A DNA stretch of 64,000 bases from Sunxiuqinia dokdonensis (GCF_001270965.1 NZ_LGIA01000149.1:62001-126000), one strand, 5' to 3'; shown: positions 50,266 through 59,381, counted from the stretch's first letter. A program made the numbers and translations. The notes: generated from the letters alone by a model not told the origin.

Positions 50266-51420
50266 ATGAGAAATCTACTAATATCTTTCATCCTTCTGTT
50301 TAGTTTGCCGGCAATGGCACAAATTCAAACCCTGAAAGGACGGGTGATTGACTCGGCAACGCAAGCCGGTATAGCCTACACCAACATTGGCGTGGAGGGC
50401 ACGTTCTACGGAACAGCCAGCGACGCACAGGGATTTTTCGAGCTAAAAATACCCGATGAGTATAAAAACGAGCAGCTCTTCTTTTCGGCTGTTGGCTACC
50501 AAAACCAGATGCTTAACATTTCGGATTTGCTGAAGCAGGATTTTCATAAAATTGCGCTTGTCGAACAAACTTATAATATTGAGGATGTTGACATTGCCGC
50601 GCAATCGCGGGTTTTGTTCCGAATTTTAAAAACGGCTGCTAAAAATATTCCGGCCAATTTTCACCAGGGCCCGCTGGGTGTGAAATTCTATTACGAAGAA
50701 GTGAGCCATCCAAACAATGACTCCACCGGGCAACGAAGAGAAGCTGTTGTTGAATTGTATGACGAAACCGGCTACGGCTCACCGTCCATTACGGACGCAT
50801 TTAACAAGCGGAATTATCAGTTCAGTGAAGTGAAGAAAAACTTTGAATCCTACTCCATTCCATCCGCAAAAACCGGATTTGACGAGTTACTTGAAATGGA
50901 CATTGCCCGTTTATCGAATGGCATTTTGAATGAAGAATTATTGAACAACTTCGACCTAAAACTTGAAAATATCAGTCCGTTTAACGGCGATTCTGTTTGG
51001 ATCATTTCTTACAAAACCATAAAAGCCGACCTGGCACATACGGGCGATTATTACGCCACGCAGCTGGATGGGAAGATTTATATCAGTCAAAATAATTATG
51101 AAATTCTTCGGAATGAATGTGTGGTTGAATCCAGCCGGAATCATCCGCACAACCGATCGCTGGCTACGGAACGTCAAGACCAAAGCCAGGTGAGCTACCA
51201 TTATACCGCCGTGTATCAGCAACAAAACGGCAAATATTTCCTAAGCTACTTGGATTGCGACAAAACCTATGTTGATGCCAGCAACCAGCAAACCACCTAC
51301 AGCCGAAAGGCTAGTGCACTGGGATTTACTACAAGTCCAGCAATAATTAGCGGAAAAGATTATTTTGAAGACGAAGCTTTTGTAGAAAGCTTTTGGAACA
51401 GCTTTGAGCGCCCGGAATAA
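50266..51420 (+). CDS. Carboxypeptidase-regulatory-like domain surface protein
   Basis: A 384-residue exported protein. The ATG at 50266 begins a signal peptide (MRNLLISFILLFSLPAMAQ). The CarboxypepD_reg-like beta-sandwich is at about 21-100 (LKGRVIDSATQAGIAYTNIG). The remaining 280 residues form a beta-rich domain found in many Bacteroidota proteins of this layout (YKTIKADLAHTGDYYATQLD). It lacks a TonB plug or barrel, so it is not a receptor. Function unknown. Confidence 0.8.
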   Translation: MRNLLISFILLFSLPAMAQIQTLKGRVIDSATQAGIAYTNIGVEGTFYGTASDAQGFFELKIPDEYKNEQLFFSAVGYQNQMLNISDLLKQDFHKIALVEQTYNIEDVDIAAQSRVLFRILKTAAKNIPANFHQGPLGVKFYYEEVSHPNNDSTGQRREAVVELYDETGYGSPSITDAFNKRNYQFSEVKKNFESYSIPSAKTGFDELLEMDIARLSNGILNEELLNNFDLKLENISPFNGDSVWIISYKTIKADLAHTGDYYATQLDGKIYISQNNYEILRNECVVESSRNHPHNRSLATERQDQSQVSYHYTAVYQQQNGKYFLSYLDCDKTYVDASNQQTTYSRKASALGFTTSPAIISGKDYFEDEAFVESFWNSFERPE

Positions 51421-51634
51421 ACCCCGAGCGAAAGGAAACACGACGCTTAAGCCTTGATGCTCCGAGGCAGAATCGATCGGAAAATAGTCATTCAATGTTC
51501 ATTTCACAGTCATGAACTTGTCGTGACACAAGAAATGACTACCAAATGACAACGATTGACAGCCACAACAGGAGAATGGTCGAACAATCAATTTATTTAC
51601 ACAACCGCCAGCAAGTGTCGGTCGGCGGCGAATT

Positions 51635-52918
51635 CTATTCTTTGGCGTCAAACAGTTCCTTTTCATCCACGGCTTTCACTTGCAGGCTGTCTTTCAGGGT
51701 TCGGCTCACGATGTTGTAGGGACCGGTAATGACTTCATCGCTATCGTTGACCCCTTTCAAAATTTCGATGCTCATGTTATCCTGAATTCCGGTTTGCACC
51801 TGCCGTTTTCGGGCCAGTCCGTTTTCCAGTACAAAAATCACTTCTTCCTTTTCAGCCTGTGAATTTTCATCGCCAGCCTCACTGTTTTCGCCAACAAGCC
51901 TCGTGGTAACCGCCTGAATCGGCACGGCGATGACGCCTTCGCGGGTTTCTGTCTGAATATCAACCGTAGCCGACATACCCGGGCGGAAAGGGTAGATTTT
52001 CATGGACGAACTGTCAATCAGATCGCCATAAGAGTCACTTAGCAACAAGACTTTCACATCGAAATTAGTTACTTGATCTGTCGAAGTGCCCACCGTATTG
52101 GCTGAGTTGGCAATTTCAGTAACGATCCCCTTGAACTTCCGCTTCAAATAAGCATCAACCTCAACCAAGGTGGTATCGCCTTTTGACACCTTCACAATAT
52201 CATTTTCGTTCACCTCAACTTTCACTTCCATACGATCGAGGTTGGCCACCACCATCATCTCCGTCCCGGCGTACATGTTGGTTCCAACCACACGCTCGCC
52301 TTTCTCCACATTCAACTTCGACACAATTCCATTCATGGGCGCATAAATCTTGGTTTTCACCAACTGCTCTTCGGCCTCGGCAACCGACGCTTCGGCCGAC
52401 TTAACAGCAAACTCTGCGGCCCGAACTTCAGCTGCAGCCACCTTATAGCTAGCCTGCGCTGTTTCGAAGTCAGACTGTGGAACCGCTTGCTGTTCATACA
52501 GTGTTTTGGTGCGATTAAATGCCAGCTCACGCTCAATCATTTGTGCCTCGGTTTGTGCCAAACGGGCTTTCGATGAATTTAAGGCAGCCTCGGCCCGATT
52601 CAGGGTCTGAATGTAAATATCGGGTTTGATGACCACCAGCAACTGTCCTTGTTTCACCTCATCACCTTCCTGAATATCCATGTCGATAATTTCGCCCGAA
52701 ACATCGGGGCTGATCTTCACTTCGGTTTCAGGCTGCACCTTTCCGTTGGCCGTTATCAGCTCGGTGATGGTCTTACTTTCAACCGTTTGCGTGGTCACTT
52801 TCACCTCAAAATCTTTACCGAGCCATCCTTGTTTTTTACCAACAACTAGTAAAATAATGATGACAACCAGAAAAATGAGTAAATACGGAAGCAGCTTATT
52901 CTTTTTTGATTTCGCCAT
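51635..52918 (-). CDS. RND efflux periplasmic adaptor subunit (HlyD family)
   Basis: A 427-residue membrane fusion protein. It has one N-terminal membrane helix (about residues 8-26), a biotinyl-lipoyl-like domain (VKISPDVSGEIIDMDIQEGD), a long alpha-helical hairpin (about 100-195, rich in Ala/Glu) and beta-barrel/MP domains (VGTNMYAGTEMMVVANLDRM, PGMSATVDIQTETREGVIAV). It links an inner-membrane ABC (MacB-like) or RND pump to an outer-membrane channel. No pump or TolC gene is visible on either side. Confidence 0.92.
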   Translation of the reverse strand: MAKSKKNKLLPYLLIFLVVIIILLVVGKKQGWLGKDFEVKVTTQTVESKTITELITANGKVQPETEVKISPDVSGEIIDMDIQEGDEVKQGQLLVVIKPDIYIQTLNRAEAALNSSKARLAQTEAQMIERELAFNRTKTLYEQQAVPQSDFETAQASYKVAAAEVRAAEFAVKSAEASVAEAEEQLVKTKIYAPMNGIVSKLNVEKGERVVGTNMYAGTEMMVVANLDRMEVKVEVNENDIVKVSKGDTTLVEVDAYLKRKFKGIVTEIANSANTVGTSTDQVTNFDVKVLLLSDSYGDLIDSSSMKIYPFRPGMSATVDIQTETREGVIAVPIQAVTTRLVGENSEAGDENSQAEKEEVIFVLENGLARKRQVQTGIQDNMSIEILKGVNDSDEVITGPYNIVSRTLKDSLQVKAVDEKELFDAKE

Positions 52919-53082
52919 GATGGAATTGTTTGGTCGATTTTTGATGCGAATTTTTGGTTGCTTAAAATTACACTATTTTAATAACTTATGACAAGCAAAA
53001 CGGTTGATTTTCAATTTTATTCAATTCATTCGTGCAAGACCCAAGCAACCATCTGAATCCCGGATAAAAGTCCGGCACAGGC

Positions 53083-54330
53083 TTATTTCAGCACCAAGCG
53101 CGCTGTCCGTCTGCTTTTCTGTTCCAAAAAGAGCTGTCGGCCTGCTTTCATTTTGCCCAATGCATCGTCATTGTAAAACCGGATGGTCGCCAAAATCAAA
53201 CCGGTATTGTACAGCACATCAAACTCCTTGCGCAGCTCAACAATCAGCGATTCAAGCCCAACTTCGGGCTCGTCAATGCACAATGAAAGATCGATGGCCG
53301 ACTGCTGAATCAGGTTGACTTTGATGCGCCGTTGCTTAAACAAACCGAACACCTCGGAAAGTTGATCAATGCCAATAAAAGAAAAGTCAGACGGCGACAG
53401 GGTGATCAAAGCCTGATTCTTTTTCAGAATGTAAACCGGCACCAAATCCAACTGGTGCCCTACATCATGAATCATGGTTCCGGCTTGGTCGGGAAAATCA
53501 AACGGACGTACCAACAACGGGATTCGCTTGTTGCGCAATGGCTTAATGGTTTTCGGGTGAATGACTTTGGCTCCGGAATAGGCCAACTCAATAGCTTCCT
53601 TGTACGACAGTTCTTCCAGCTTGACGGTGTCGGGAAAATCAACCGGATCGGCATTCAGCACGCCGGGCACGTTTTTCCAGATGGTCACACTTTCGGCATT
53701 CAGCAAATTACCCAAAATAGCGGCGGTAAAATCAGAACCTTCGCGCCCCAGCGTAGTGGTTTGGTTGGTCGTGGTTGAGCCGATAAAACCTTGCGTAACA
53801 TACAAGTCAGCATCCTGAAAATTAAAACTGTTGTTGATCAGCATTTCCGACCACTTGTAATCGACAATGGCTTCGCGGTGGGTTTCATCTGTTCGTAAAC
53901 TTTGGCGAATATCCATCCAACGGTTTTTCAGACCTCGCTGATTCAGAAAAGCTGAAACTATGGCCGTTGAAATTAATTCGCCGTAACAAACAAGCTGATC
54001 GTACTCATAATCGAAATTCAGCGAAGGACTACCAGACAGGCGTTTTTTTAATTTTGAAAACAAGCGGTTCACCAACTCCAAATCGGAGTCTTCGAGATTG
54101 AGGCCAGTGATAATTCCAGCATGATAATCTTTAATTCTCTGAAAAATTTCACCAGTCCCTTTTCCCCGGTTAAAATAACTTTTGACCAAGGTTTCCAACT
54201 CGTTCGTGGTACTGCCCATGGCCGAAACCACAATCACTTTCTTATCAGGAAAAAGTTCAATGATGGATGCTACATTCTGAATAGCGCTTGCCGAGCTTAC
54301 AGAGGCCCCGCCAAATTTAAATATCTTCAT
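53083..54330 (-). CDS. Aspartate kinase (monofunctional)
   Basis: A 415-residue amino acid kinase phosphorylating aspartate. The phosphate-binding motif is KFGGASVS (residues 4-11), the substrate motif is TLGREGSDFTAA, and a C-terminal ACT-type regulatory region starts near residue 305 (LITLSPSDFSFIGIDQLSEV). There is no homoserine dehydrogenase domain. The glycine-rich motif carries Ala in place of the commoner Thr (FGGTSV), a known variant. It starts the pathway that also uses the asd product. Confidence 0.9.
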   Translation of the reverse strand: MKIFKFGGASVSSASAIQNVASIIELFPDKKVIVVSAMGSTTNELETLVKSYFNRGKGTGEIFQRIKDYHAGIITGLNLEDSDLELVNRLFSKLKKRLSGSPSLNFDYEYDQLVCYGELISTAIVSAFLNQRGLKNRWMDIRQSLRTDETHREAIVDYKWSEMLINNSFNFQDADLYVTQGFIGSTTTNQTTTLGREGSDFTAAILGNLLNAESVTIWKNVPGVLNADPVDFPDTVKLEELSYKEAIELAYSGAKVIHPKTIKPLRNKRIPLLVRPFDFPDQAGTMIHDVGHQLDLVPVYILKKNQALITLSPSDFSFIGIDQLSEVFGLFKQRRIKVNLIQQSAIDLSLCIDEPEVGLESLIVELRKEFDVLYNTGLILATIRFYNDDALGKMKAGRQLFLEQKSRRTARLVLK

Positions 54331-54512
54331 AAATTCAATTTTTCTTGAATTGGTATTGATGCCAAATTAAGCCGATTTGGTTGATCAATAAACCAACATT
54401 TATCAGGCTTCTTTTCTATTTTCACCTAAAAATAATGAAATGAATGATATCAGAATAAACTTTCGGCGGCTATTCAAAAAAAACAAGGAATGATCTGGAC
54501 TTTTCCGTCCTC

Positions 54513-55217
54513 TTACGACATCAGAAAGTTTCCTCTTTTATGAATCTTTCTTGCCCAGTACACAAAGGGCGTATCAGCCGCTGCAACCGCCCATTTCAGC
54601 AGGTAGGTGGTGATGAAAATCTCCCAAAGTACACCCGTTTCAAAAACGCCCCAAAAGGCGATCAGGGTAAATACAACGCTGTCCAACAATTGCGAAACCA
54701 TGGTACTTAAGTTGTTGCGCAACCACAGCTGTCCCGGTGACGAAAAGCGCTTCTTCCAGAAATGAAAGGCCCAAATGTCGTGTCGCTGCGAAACCAGGTA
54801 AGCTGTGAGGCTGGCAATGGCGATGCGCGGCATCAACTCAAAAATGGTACTGAGCGACTCGTGGGTGGTGGCAGCAAACTCATCGCCTTGCAGCGGAAGA
54901 AAGTATAGGGCCAGGTTCATCAATAAAGCCATGGAAATCAGGCTAAAAAAACCAATCCAAACGGCTTTCTTCGCATCTTCCTTTCCGTAGTTTTCCGACA
55001 AAATATCGGTTACTAAAAATGAAGTGGCATAAACAATGTTGCCCAAAGTAGCCACCAATCCGAACAGCTCAATGGTTTGAATAACCTGGATGTTGGCCAC
55101 AATGACGGAGATCGGGATCCACATGATCAATCCCCATTTTCCAAAAAACTTATAGGCAGCAATAATTAACAGGAAATTAGCCAGCAGCATGGCCAGCCAT
55201 AACAATTCGTTGTGCAT
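54513..55217 (-). CDS. Queuosine precursor transporter (YhhQ/VUT family)
   Basis: A 234-residue membrane protein with about six helices. Family landmarks include VIVANIQVIQTIELFG, the region ATSFLVTDILSENYGKEDAK and DSVVFTLIAFWGVFE. YhhQ-type proteins import 7-cyano- or 7-aminomethyl-7-deazaguanine for tRNA queuosine. I start at the ATG 55217. A longer frame from GTG 55250 would pass through the leader hairpin and is less likely. The short structured leader upstream may be a preQ1-type sensor. Confidence 0.9.
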   Translation of the reverse strand: MHNELLWLAMLLANFLLIIAAYKFFGKWGLIMWIPISVIVANIQVIQTIELFGLVATLGNIVYATSFLVTDILSENYGKEDAKKAVWIGFFSLISMALLMNLALYFLPLQGDEFAATTHESLSTIFELMPRIAIASLTAYLVSQRHDIWAFHFWKKRFSSPGQLWLRNNLSTMVSQLLDSVVFTLIAFWGVFETGVLWEIFITTYLLKWAVAAADTPFVYWARKIHKRGNFLMS

Positions 55218-55271
55218 TTTTTTAATTTTTTTAGCGCAGGGTGATGCCACCTGCCAGGTTCATAAAAATTC
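55218..55271 (-). promoter_or_regulatory. Short structured leader of the queuosine transporter gene, possible preQ1-like element
   Basis: Read on the minus strand the predicted 54-nt leader contains GCAGG-TGGCATCA-CCCTGC, followed by an A-rich tail running to the ATG. A GC stem with a short loop containing GCA, and an A-rich 3-prime tail at the start site, resemble class I preQ1 riboswitches in size and layout. The pseudoknot pairing is not obvious and the stem could also be a plain hairpin. Confidence 0.3.
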
Positions 55272-55277
55272 TCGGCG

Positions 55278-55307
55278 CAAATATATACTTATTTCTGCAA
55301 CATCAAA
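55278..55307 (-). promoter_or_regulatory. Promoter of the queuosine transporter gene
   Basis: On the minus strand TTTG (55307-55304), 18 bases, then TATATTTG (55285-55278), predicting a start near 55271. It lies just inside the 3-prime end zone of pgeF. Confidence 0.65.
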
Positions 55308-56059
55308 CCACTCACCATTCTTCCGGTATTGATTCCGTCGCGCCGGGCCGAATAGAAAAGCTCTTCGTGCGAATAGGAGCAAAATCCCAGCACCTCAATC
55401 TGCTCATCAGGAACCCCGGCGGAAATGAGCAGGCTTTTGTTGGCTTCCCACAAATCGAAGTATGCTTTCCCCTCAACAACCGAGGGTTTCAACAATTCGC
55501 GGTGATTGTCAAAGCTTTCCCGAACGGCCTGAATCACCTCGTCACCAACTTCGTAGGCATGTAAATGAATAGATGGCCCAATGCCCACAACCAGGTCTTC
55601 GGGCATCGAATCAAAATGAAGCTGCATGGCATGCACTGTTTTGCTGACGATTTGACTTGCCGTTCCACGCCAACCCGCATGAACGGCTGCAATTACCTGC
55701 TGCACCGGATCGTAGAGCAAAATGGGGACACAATCGGCTGTTTGAACACAAATACAAAGGCCGGACTGGCTGGTAATCAGCGCATCCGTATCGGGCAAGT
55801 CGCCCGAAATGGGCCCAGTTACAATCTCAATCTTGCTGCCGTGTACCTGCCGCGGAAAAACCAACTGGGCTGGTTTTATCTTTAAAGCCTGTGCCAGTTC
55901 GTTCCGGTAGGGTTGATAGACTTCGGACCGATCACCCGTAAACCGCGCCAGACCATCACCTCCCCAGCCCAGCCTGGTTGATGTAAACTGAACCAATCCA
56001 GGCACCTCCAGCCCTTTAAATTGGTAAAACATTTTTCCTTGAACTTCAACCTTTTTCAT
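55289..56059 (-). CDS. pgeF: Peptidoglycan editing factor PgeF (DUF152/YfiH family)
   Basis: A 256-residue protein of the YfiH/laccase-domain family, which in E. coli removes L-Ser wrongly placed in muropeptide precursors and elsewhere acts as a purine nucleoside enzyme. Key motifs are present: FPRQVHGSKI, CVQTADCVPILLYD (His/Cys zinc ligands with VHAGWRGT), and the C-terminal SYSHEELFYSARRDGI. Length is normal. No signal peptide. The downstream transporter's promoter lies near its 3-prime end. Confidence 0.92.
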   Translation of the reverse strand: MKKVEVQGKMFYQFKGLEVPGLVQFTSTRLGWGGDGLARFTGDRSEVYQPYRNELAQALKIKPAQLVFPRQVHGSKIEIVTGPISGDLPDTDALITSQSGLCICVQTADCVPILLYDPVQQVIAAVHAGWRGTASQIVSKTVHAMQLHFDSMPEDLVVGIGPSIHLHAYEVGDEVIQAVRESFDNHRELLKPSVVEGKAYFDLWEANKSLLISAGVPDEQIEVLGFCSYSHEELFYSARRDGINTGRMVSGLMLQK

Positions 56060-56225
56060 ACGTCTGATTCTCCCTAAAAACTCAACACGATTTTGAATCG
56101 GGGGTTCACTTGCAAACGCTATTTAGAATCGAAATCGGCCGTCAAGCCAATAAAATCCAATCCGAGATGAGTACTTTCACCCACAAAGTAGTATTACTTT
56201 CATAACAACTAAACGAAAACCATAC

Positions 56226-56924
56226 ATGAAGACATCAATGATTAAACTGATTCTGTTCTTTCTGCTCATCATTCCTTTCAGTGTATATGCTCAGTCGACC
56301 ACGGAAAACGGTTATCTTGAAAAAGATTCCATCACCCAAAAGGGATTCACGCTCATTTATATCAACAAGTCGGAATCGTTCGATCCGGCAGTGGGACAAA
56401 AACTGAAAGACACCTTTTTCAAAGTTTACCCGCCGATGGTCAAAAAATACAATAAGAAATCGGCCCGAAAAGTCACTTTCCTGATTGACCCGGCCTACGA
56501 CGGGGTCGCCGCAACCTCATCCGATCGTGTCATTTACAATCCCGATTGGTTCCGAAGAAACCCCAATGATATTGATGTGGTCACGCACGAGGTGATGCAC
56601 ATTGTGCAGGCATATGGACGAACCCCCGGGCCCTGGTGGGTGACTGAAGGGATTGCCGATTATGTGCGCTATGAATTTGGCGTTGCCAATGCCGAGGGCA
56701 ACTGGTCGCTCCCCGATGTGAACGAAAAACAGAACTACGACAACTCCTACCGGGTAACCGCCCGCTTTTTTGCCTGGATTGTCAAGAATAAGGACAAAAA
56801 GTTTATTGAGAAGATGGACAAGGCGATGCGCGACCACCAATATACTGACGAGATTTGGGTAAAACTGACCGGAAAAAATCCAGCTGATTTATGGAAAGAG
56901 TACCTTACCAATCCTGAGATTTAG
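56226..56924 (+). CDS. Basic secretory protein family peptidase-like protein
   Basis: A 232-residue secreted protein with a signal peptide (about residues 1-22, ending VYAQ). The zinc motif HEVMH (His121, Glu122, His125) lies in VVTHEVMHIVQAY, followed by WWVTEGIADYVRYEFG, the hallmark of the plant and bacterial basic secretory protein (BSP) family. A metalloprotease is predicted. The substrate is unknown and the gene stands alone. Confidence 0.9.
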   Translation: MKTSMIKLILFFLLIIPFSVYAQSTTENGYLEKDSITQKGFTLIYINKSESFDPAVGQKLKDTFFKVYPPMVKKYNKKSARKVTFLIDPAYDGVAATSSDRVIYNPDWFRRNPNDIDVVTHEVMHIVQAYGRTPGPWWVTEGIADYVRYEFGVANAEGNWSLPDVNEKQNYDNSYRVTARFFAWIVKNKDKKFIEKMDKAMRDHQYTDEIWVKLTGKNPADLWKEYLTNPEI

Positions 56925-57042
56925 TTCGAAAAAAATAACCAACTAAAGGTAAAATTGTCGCGCATTAAAATTGGGGCTTTATACAGGGTTTGATTTGAAA
57001 ATAGTTCGTAAATTACTCACTGCGAAATCAATCAACCTGCAT

Positions 57043-57579
57043 ATGAACCAGTCGATCTCTGCCGTAGAAGAAAAAATTGTCAACAAAATCTACTTCATCC
57101 GAAATAAAAAAGTGATGATTGACCGCGATTTGGCGGAACTGTATGGCGTTGAAACAAGAGTGTTGAATCAAGCGGTTAAACGCAACTGCTCTCGCTTTCC
57201 CGAAGATTTCATGTTTCAACTAACAAAACCCGAATTTGAAAATTGGAAATCACAAATTGTGATATCCAATTCTGAAAAGATGGGTTTACGAAAAGCACCT
57301 CTGGCTTTTACGGAGCAAGGTATTGCCATGCTCTCCAGCGTTCTGAACAGCGATCAGGCCATACAGGTCAACATTCAGATTATGCGGATTTTTACGAAAG
57401 TGCGCGAAATGCTGGCCGACACCATGAGTCTCCGGCTGGAGATTGAGGAAATCAAGAAGAAGCTCGGCAACCACGACAAAAACATCGAGCTGGTATTTAG
57501 CTACCTGGACGAACTAATCAGCCAAAAGGAAAACCGAACAGAACGACGAAAAATCGGCTATAAACAATCCGGATCGTAG
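57043..57579 (+). CDS. ORF6N domain protein
   Basis: A 178-residue protein with an N-terminal ORF6N domain (KIYFIRNKKVMIDRDLAELY, TRVLNQAVKRN, FPEDFMFQLTKPEF) and a helical C-terminus (LRLEIEEIKKKLGNHDKNIE). ORF6N is a DNA-binding domain typical of phage antirepressors, but it is also common in Bacteroidota chromosomes as a single gene. I start at the ATG 57043; the longer open frame adds 24 residues without similarity. No other phage genes are nearby. Confidence 0.88.
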   Translation: MNQSISAVEEKIVNKIYFIRNKKVMIDRDLAELYGVETRVLNQAVKRNCSRFPEDFMFQLTKPEFENWKSQIVISNSEKMGLRKAPLAFTEQGIAMLSSVLNSDQAIQVNIQIMRIFTKVREMLADTMSLRLEIEEIKKKLGNHDKNIELVFSYLDELISQKENRTERRKIGYKQSGS

Positions 57580-57697
57580 GAATAAACTTCCGTCAATTCA
57601 ACCGTCCGCGGAACCCGGTTCTGCAATCCATCGGACGAAGCGCTTCACGGTGACTAAAATATTTGCCAACTGGGACTGATCACTGACAACTCCGCCC

Positions 57698-58372
57698 TCA
57701 ACCTTTCAGCAACTCATTCATCTTTTGTTTATCCAGAATTCGAACCGAACGGCGTTGCACTTCAATCAGGCCTTCGTGATCCAGCTCACCCATGGCCCGG
57801 GCCAGCGAAGGGCGGGTCACGCCAAAAAACTCCGCCAGTTGGGCTTGCGACAAGGGCAGCTCCACCACCGCCAGCCGGTCACCAGCCAGGTCGAGCAAGT
57901 AGTGCGCAATCTTTTGCCTGATGGTTTTAAACGACAAAAACTTGATACGCTGCGACAAAAACTGGGCCCGCGAAGAAATCGAATTCAGGTAGTTGGTCAG
58001 GATTCGCGAATCTTGCTGCAACAGTTTCAAAAATTCCGGTTTGCTGATGCTCAGCAGGCTCACCTGCTCGTTAGCAATCACCGTCACCGGAAAACGGTTG
58101 TTTTTTCCAAACAGGAAAGCGGCCGCCAGGGGGCGTGGCGCTTCAATATCTTCAATCTTGATGGTTTTCCCGGTATAGTCGGCCATTTCGCCTTTCACAC
58201 TTCCTTCGAGCACAATAAACAGCCGGTTGCATTCATCACCGGCATGCACCACCAGCTCATTCTTCTGAAAACCTTTCACCTGGTAATGCACTTGTTGCAT
58301 AATTTCAAAAAGCCGTTCGGCCGAAATCCCCATAAAAACGGGCGACTTGGCCAGTAATTCAAAATCAAGCAT
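57698..58372 (-). CDS. Crp/Fnr family transcriptional regulator (HcpR/DNR-like candidate)
   Basis: A 224-residue regulator. The N-terminal cyclic-nucleotide-fold sensor covers about residues 1-125 (NELVVHAGDECNRLFIVLEG), and the C-terminal helix-turn-helix includes LSQAQLAEFFGVTRPSLARA (about 165-184). It lacks the N-terminal four-cysteine cluster of true Fnr, so it does not bind an iron-sulfur cluster in that way. Its divergent position next to the ferredoxin and hybrid cluster protein genes suggests a nitrosative-stress regulator (HcpR/DNR type). Direct evidence is lacking. Confidence 0.9.
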   Translation of the reverse strand: MLDFELLAKSPVFMGISAERLFEIMQQVHYQVKGFQKNELVVHAGDECNRLFIVLEGSVKGEMADYTGKTIKIEDIEAPRPLAAAFLFGKNNRFPVTVIANEQVSLLSISKPEFLKLLQQDSRILTNYLNSISSRAQFLSQRIKFLSFKTIRQKIAHYLLDLAGDRLAVVELPLSQAQLAEFFGVTRPSLARAMGELDHEGLIEVQRRSVRILDKQKMNELLKG

Positions 58373-58387
58373 AAAAATTCGGAGTTT

Positions 58388-58401
58388 GTAACATTTGATA
58401 C
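58388..58401. promoter_or_regulatory. Dyad operator candidate, GTAACATTTGATAC
   Basis: Matches its own reverse complement at 10 of 14 positions. Its centre lies about 43 bases before the start predicted from the -7 box at 58424, the spacing used by class II Crp/Fnr activators. Confidence 0.5.
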
Positions 58402-58423
58402 ATCCCTAAAAACAGGGGGCAGC

Positions 58424-58431
58424 TACTTTTG
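58424..58431 (+). promoter_or_regulatory. Promoter -7 box (TACTTTTG) of the ferredoxin gene
   Basis: Exact TAnnTTTG match 21 bases before the ATG at 58453. No TTTG occurs at the proper -33 distance, which fits activator dependence. Confidence 0.6.
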
Positions 58432-58452
58432 TTGCATCAAATTTAGGAAAAG

Positions 58453-59343
58453 ATGATTAGAGAAATCGTAAAAATAGATGAAGACTTGTGTGACGGATGC
58501 GGATTGTGTATCCCGAATTGTCACGAAGGAGCATTACAGATTATTGATGGAAAAGCACGCTTGATTAGTGAATTGATGTGTGATGGATTGGGCGCTTGCC
58601 TCGGCCATTGTCCGCAGGGAGCCATTGAAATTGAAAAGCGCGAGGCCGAAGAATATGATGAAGTAACGGTTATCAAGCAGATGATTCCTAAAGGCCAAAA
58701 TCTGCTGATTGCACACCTGAAACATTTGAAAGATCATGGTGAAACCGGTTTTTTGCAAGAAGCCGTGCGCTACCTGAAAGCCAACGAAGACGAACTGCCG
58801 GTTGATGTATCAGCAATTATCAGCGAGGTACACAACAGCAAGCCCGAAGGGCAAAAAGAATCCGGATGTGCCTCAGGCGGATGTCCGGGATCAGCGCCGG
58901 TGAGCTTCGAAAGACCAGCGTTTGTGATGGCACCTCAGGCTGCGGCAGCGCCGGCCGGACAATCGGAACTGCAGCAGTGGCCCGTGCAAATGCACCTGAT
59001 CAACCCCGCAGCAGGCTACTTCATGGGAGCAGACCTGCTGGTAGCCGCCGACTGTGCCGCATTTGCCCACGGAAGTTTTCACGACACCTTCATTAAAGGC
59101 AAAAAACTGGTCATTGCCTGCCCCAAACTAGACCAGGGCAAAGAAATTTATGTAGAAAAATTGGTTCGCTTGATTGACGAGTCTAAAGTCAATACCATCA
59201 CGGTGGTGATCATGGAAGTCCCTTGCTGCGGAGGTTTATCGCAATTGGTGCAAATCGCCATCGACCGGGCCAGCCGTAAAGTACCGGTAAAAGAAATTGT
59301 TGTTGGAATCAGAGGGGATGTTTTAGCAGAAGATTGGGTTTAA
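58453..59343 (+). CDS. Ferredoxin-type 4Fe-4S protein linked to hybrid cluster protein
   Basis: A 296-residue protein. The first cluster motif is complete (CDGCGLCIPNC: Cys13, 16, 19, 23). The second (MCDGLGACLGHCPQG) has only three cysteines, at 43, 49 and 53, with Leu46 in the second position, so it may bind a 3Fe-4S or labile cluster. A Cys-rich linker (ESGCASGGCPGSAP) leads to a C-terminal globular domain (about 175-296) containing VVAADCAAFAHGSF, KKLVIACPKLDQG and MEVPCCGGLSQ. Such proteins precede hcp in many anaerobes and probably supply it with electrons. It has its own terminator. Confidence 0.9.
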   Translation: MIREIVKIDEDLCDGCGLCIPNCHEGALQIIDGKARLISELMCDGLGACLGHCPQGAIEIEKREAEEYDEVTVIKQMIPKGQNLLIAHLKHLKDHGETGFLQEAVRYLKANEDELPVDVSAIISEVHNSKPEGQKESGCASGGCPGSAPVSFERPAFVMAPQAAAAPAGQSELQQWPVQMHLINPAAGYFMGADLLVAADCAAFAHGSFHDTFIKGKKLVIACPKLDQGKEIYVEKLVRLIDESKVNTITVVIMEVPCCGGLSQLVQIAIDRASRKVPVKEIVVGIRGDVLAEDWV

Positions 59344-59352
59344 GGAGAGGTA

Positions 59353-59381
59353 GCCGGGAACACCGATTCCCGGCTTTTTTT
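59353..59381 (+). terminator. Terminator after the ferredoxin-type gene
   Basis: 8-bp stem (59353-59360 with 59367-59374) and a seven-T run. The hcp gene 220 bases downstream therefore probably has its own promoter. Confidence 0.88.

Noticed and set aside
56971-57579. Prophage remnant around the ORF6N gene
   Set aside because: No integrase, structural or lysis genes are adjacent; single ORF6N genes are common in Bacteroidota chromosomes.
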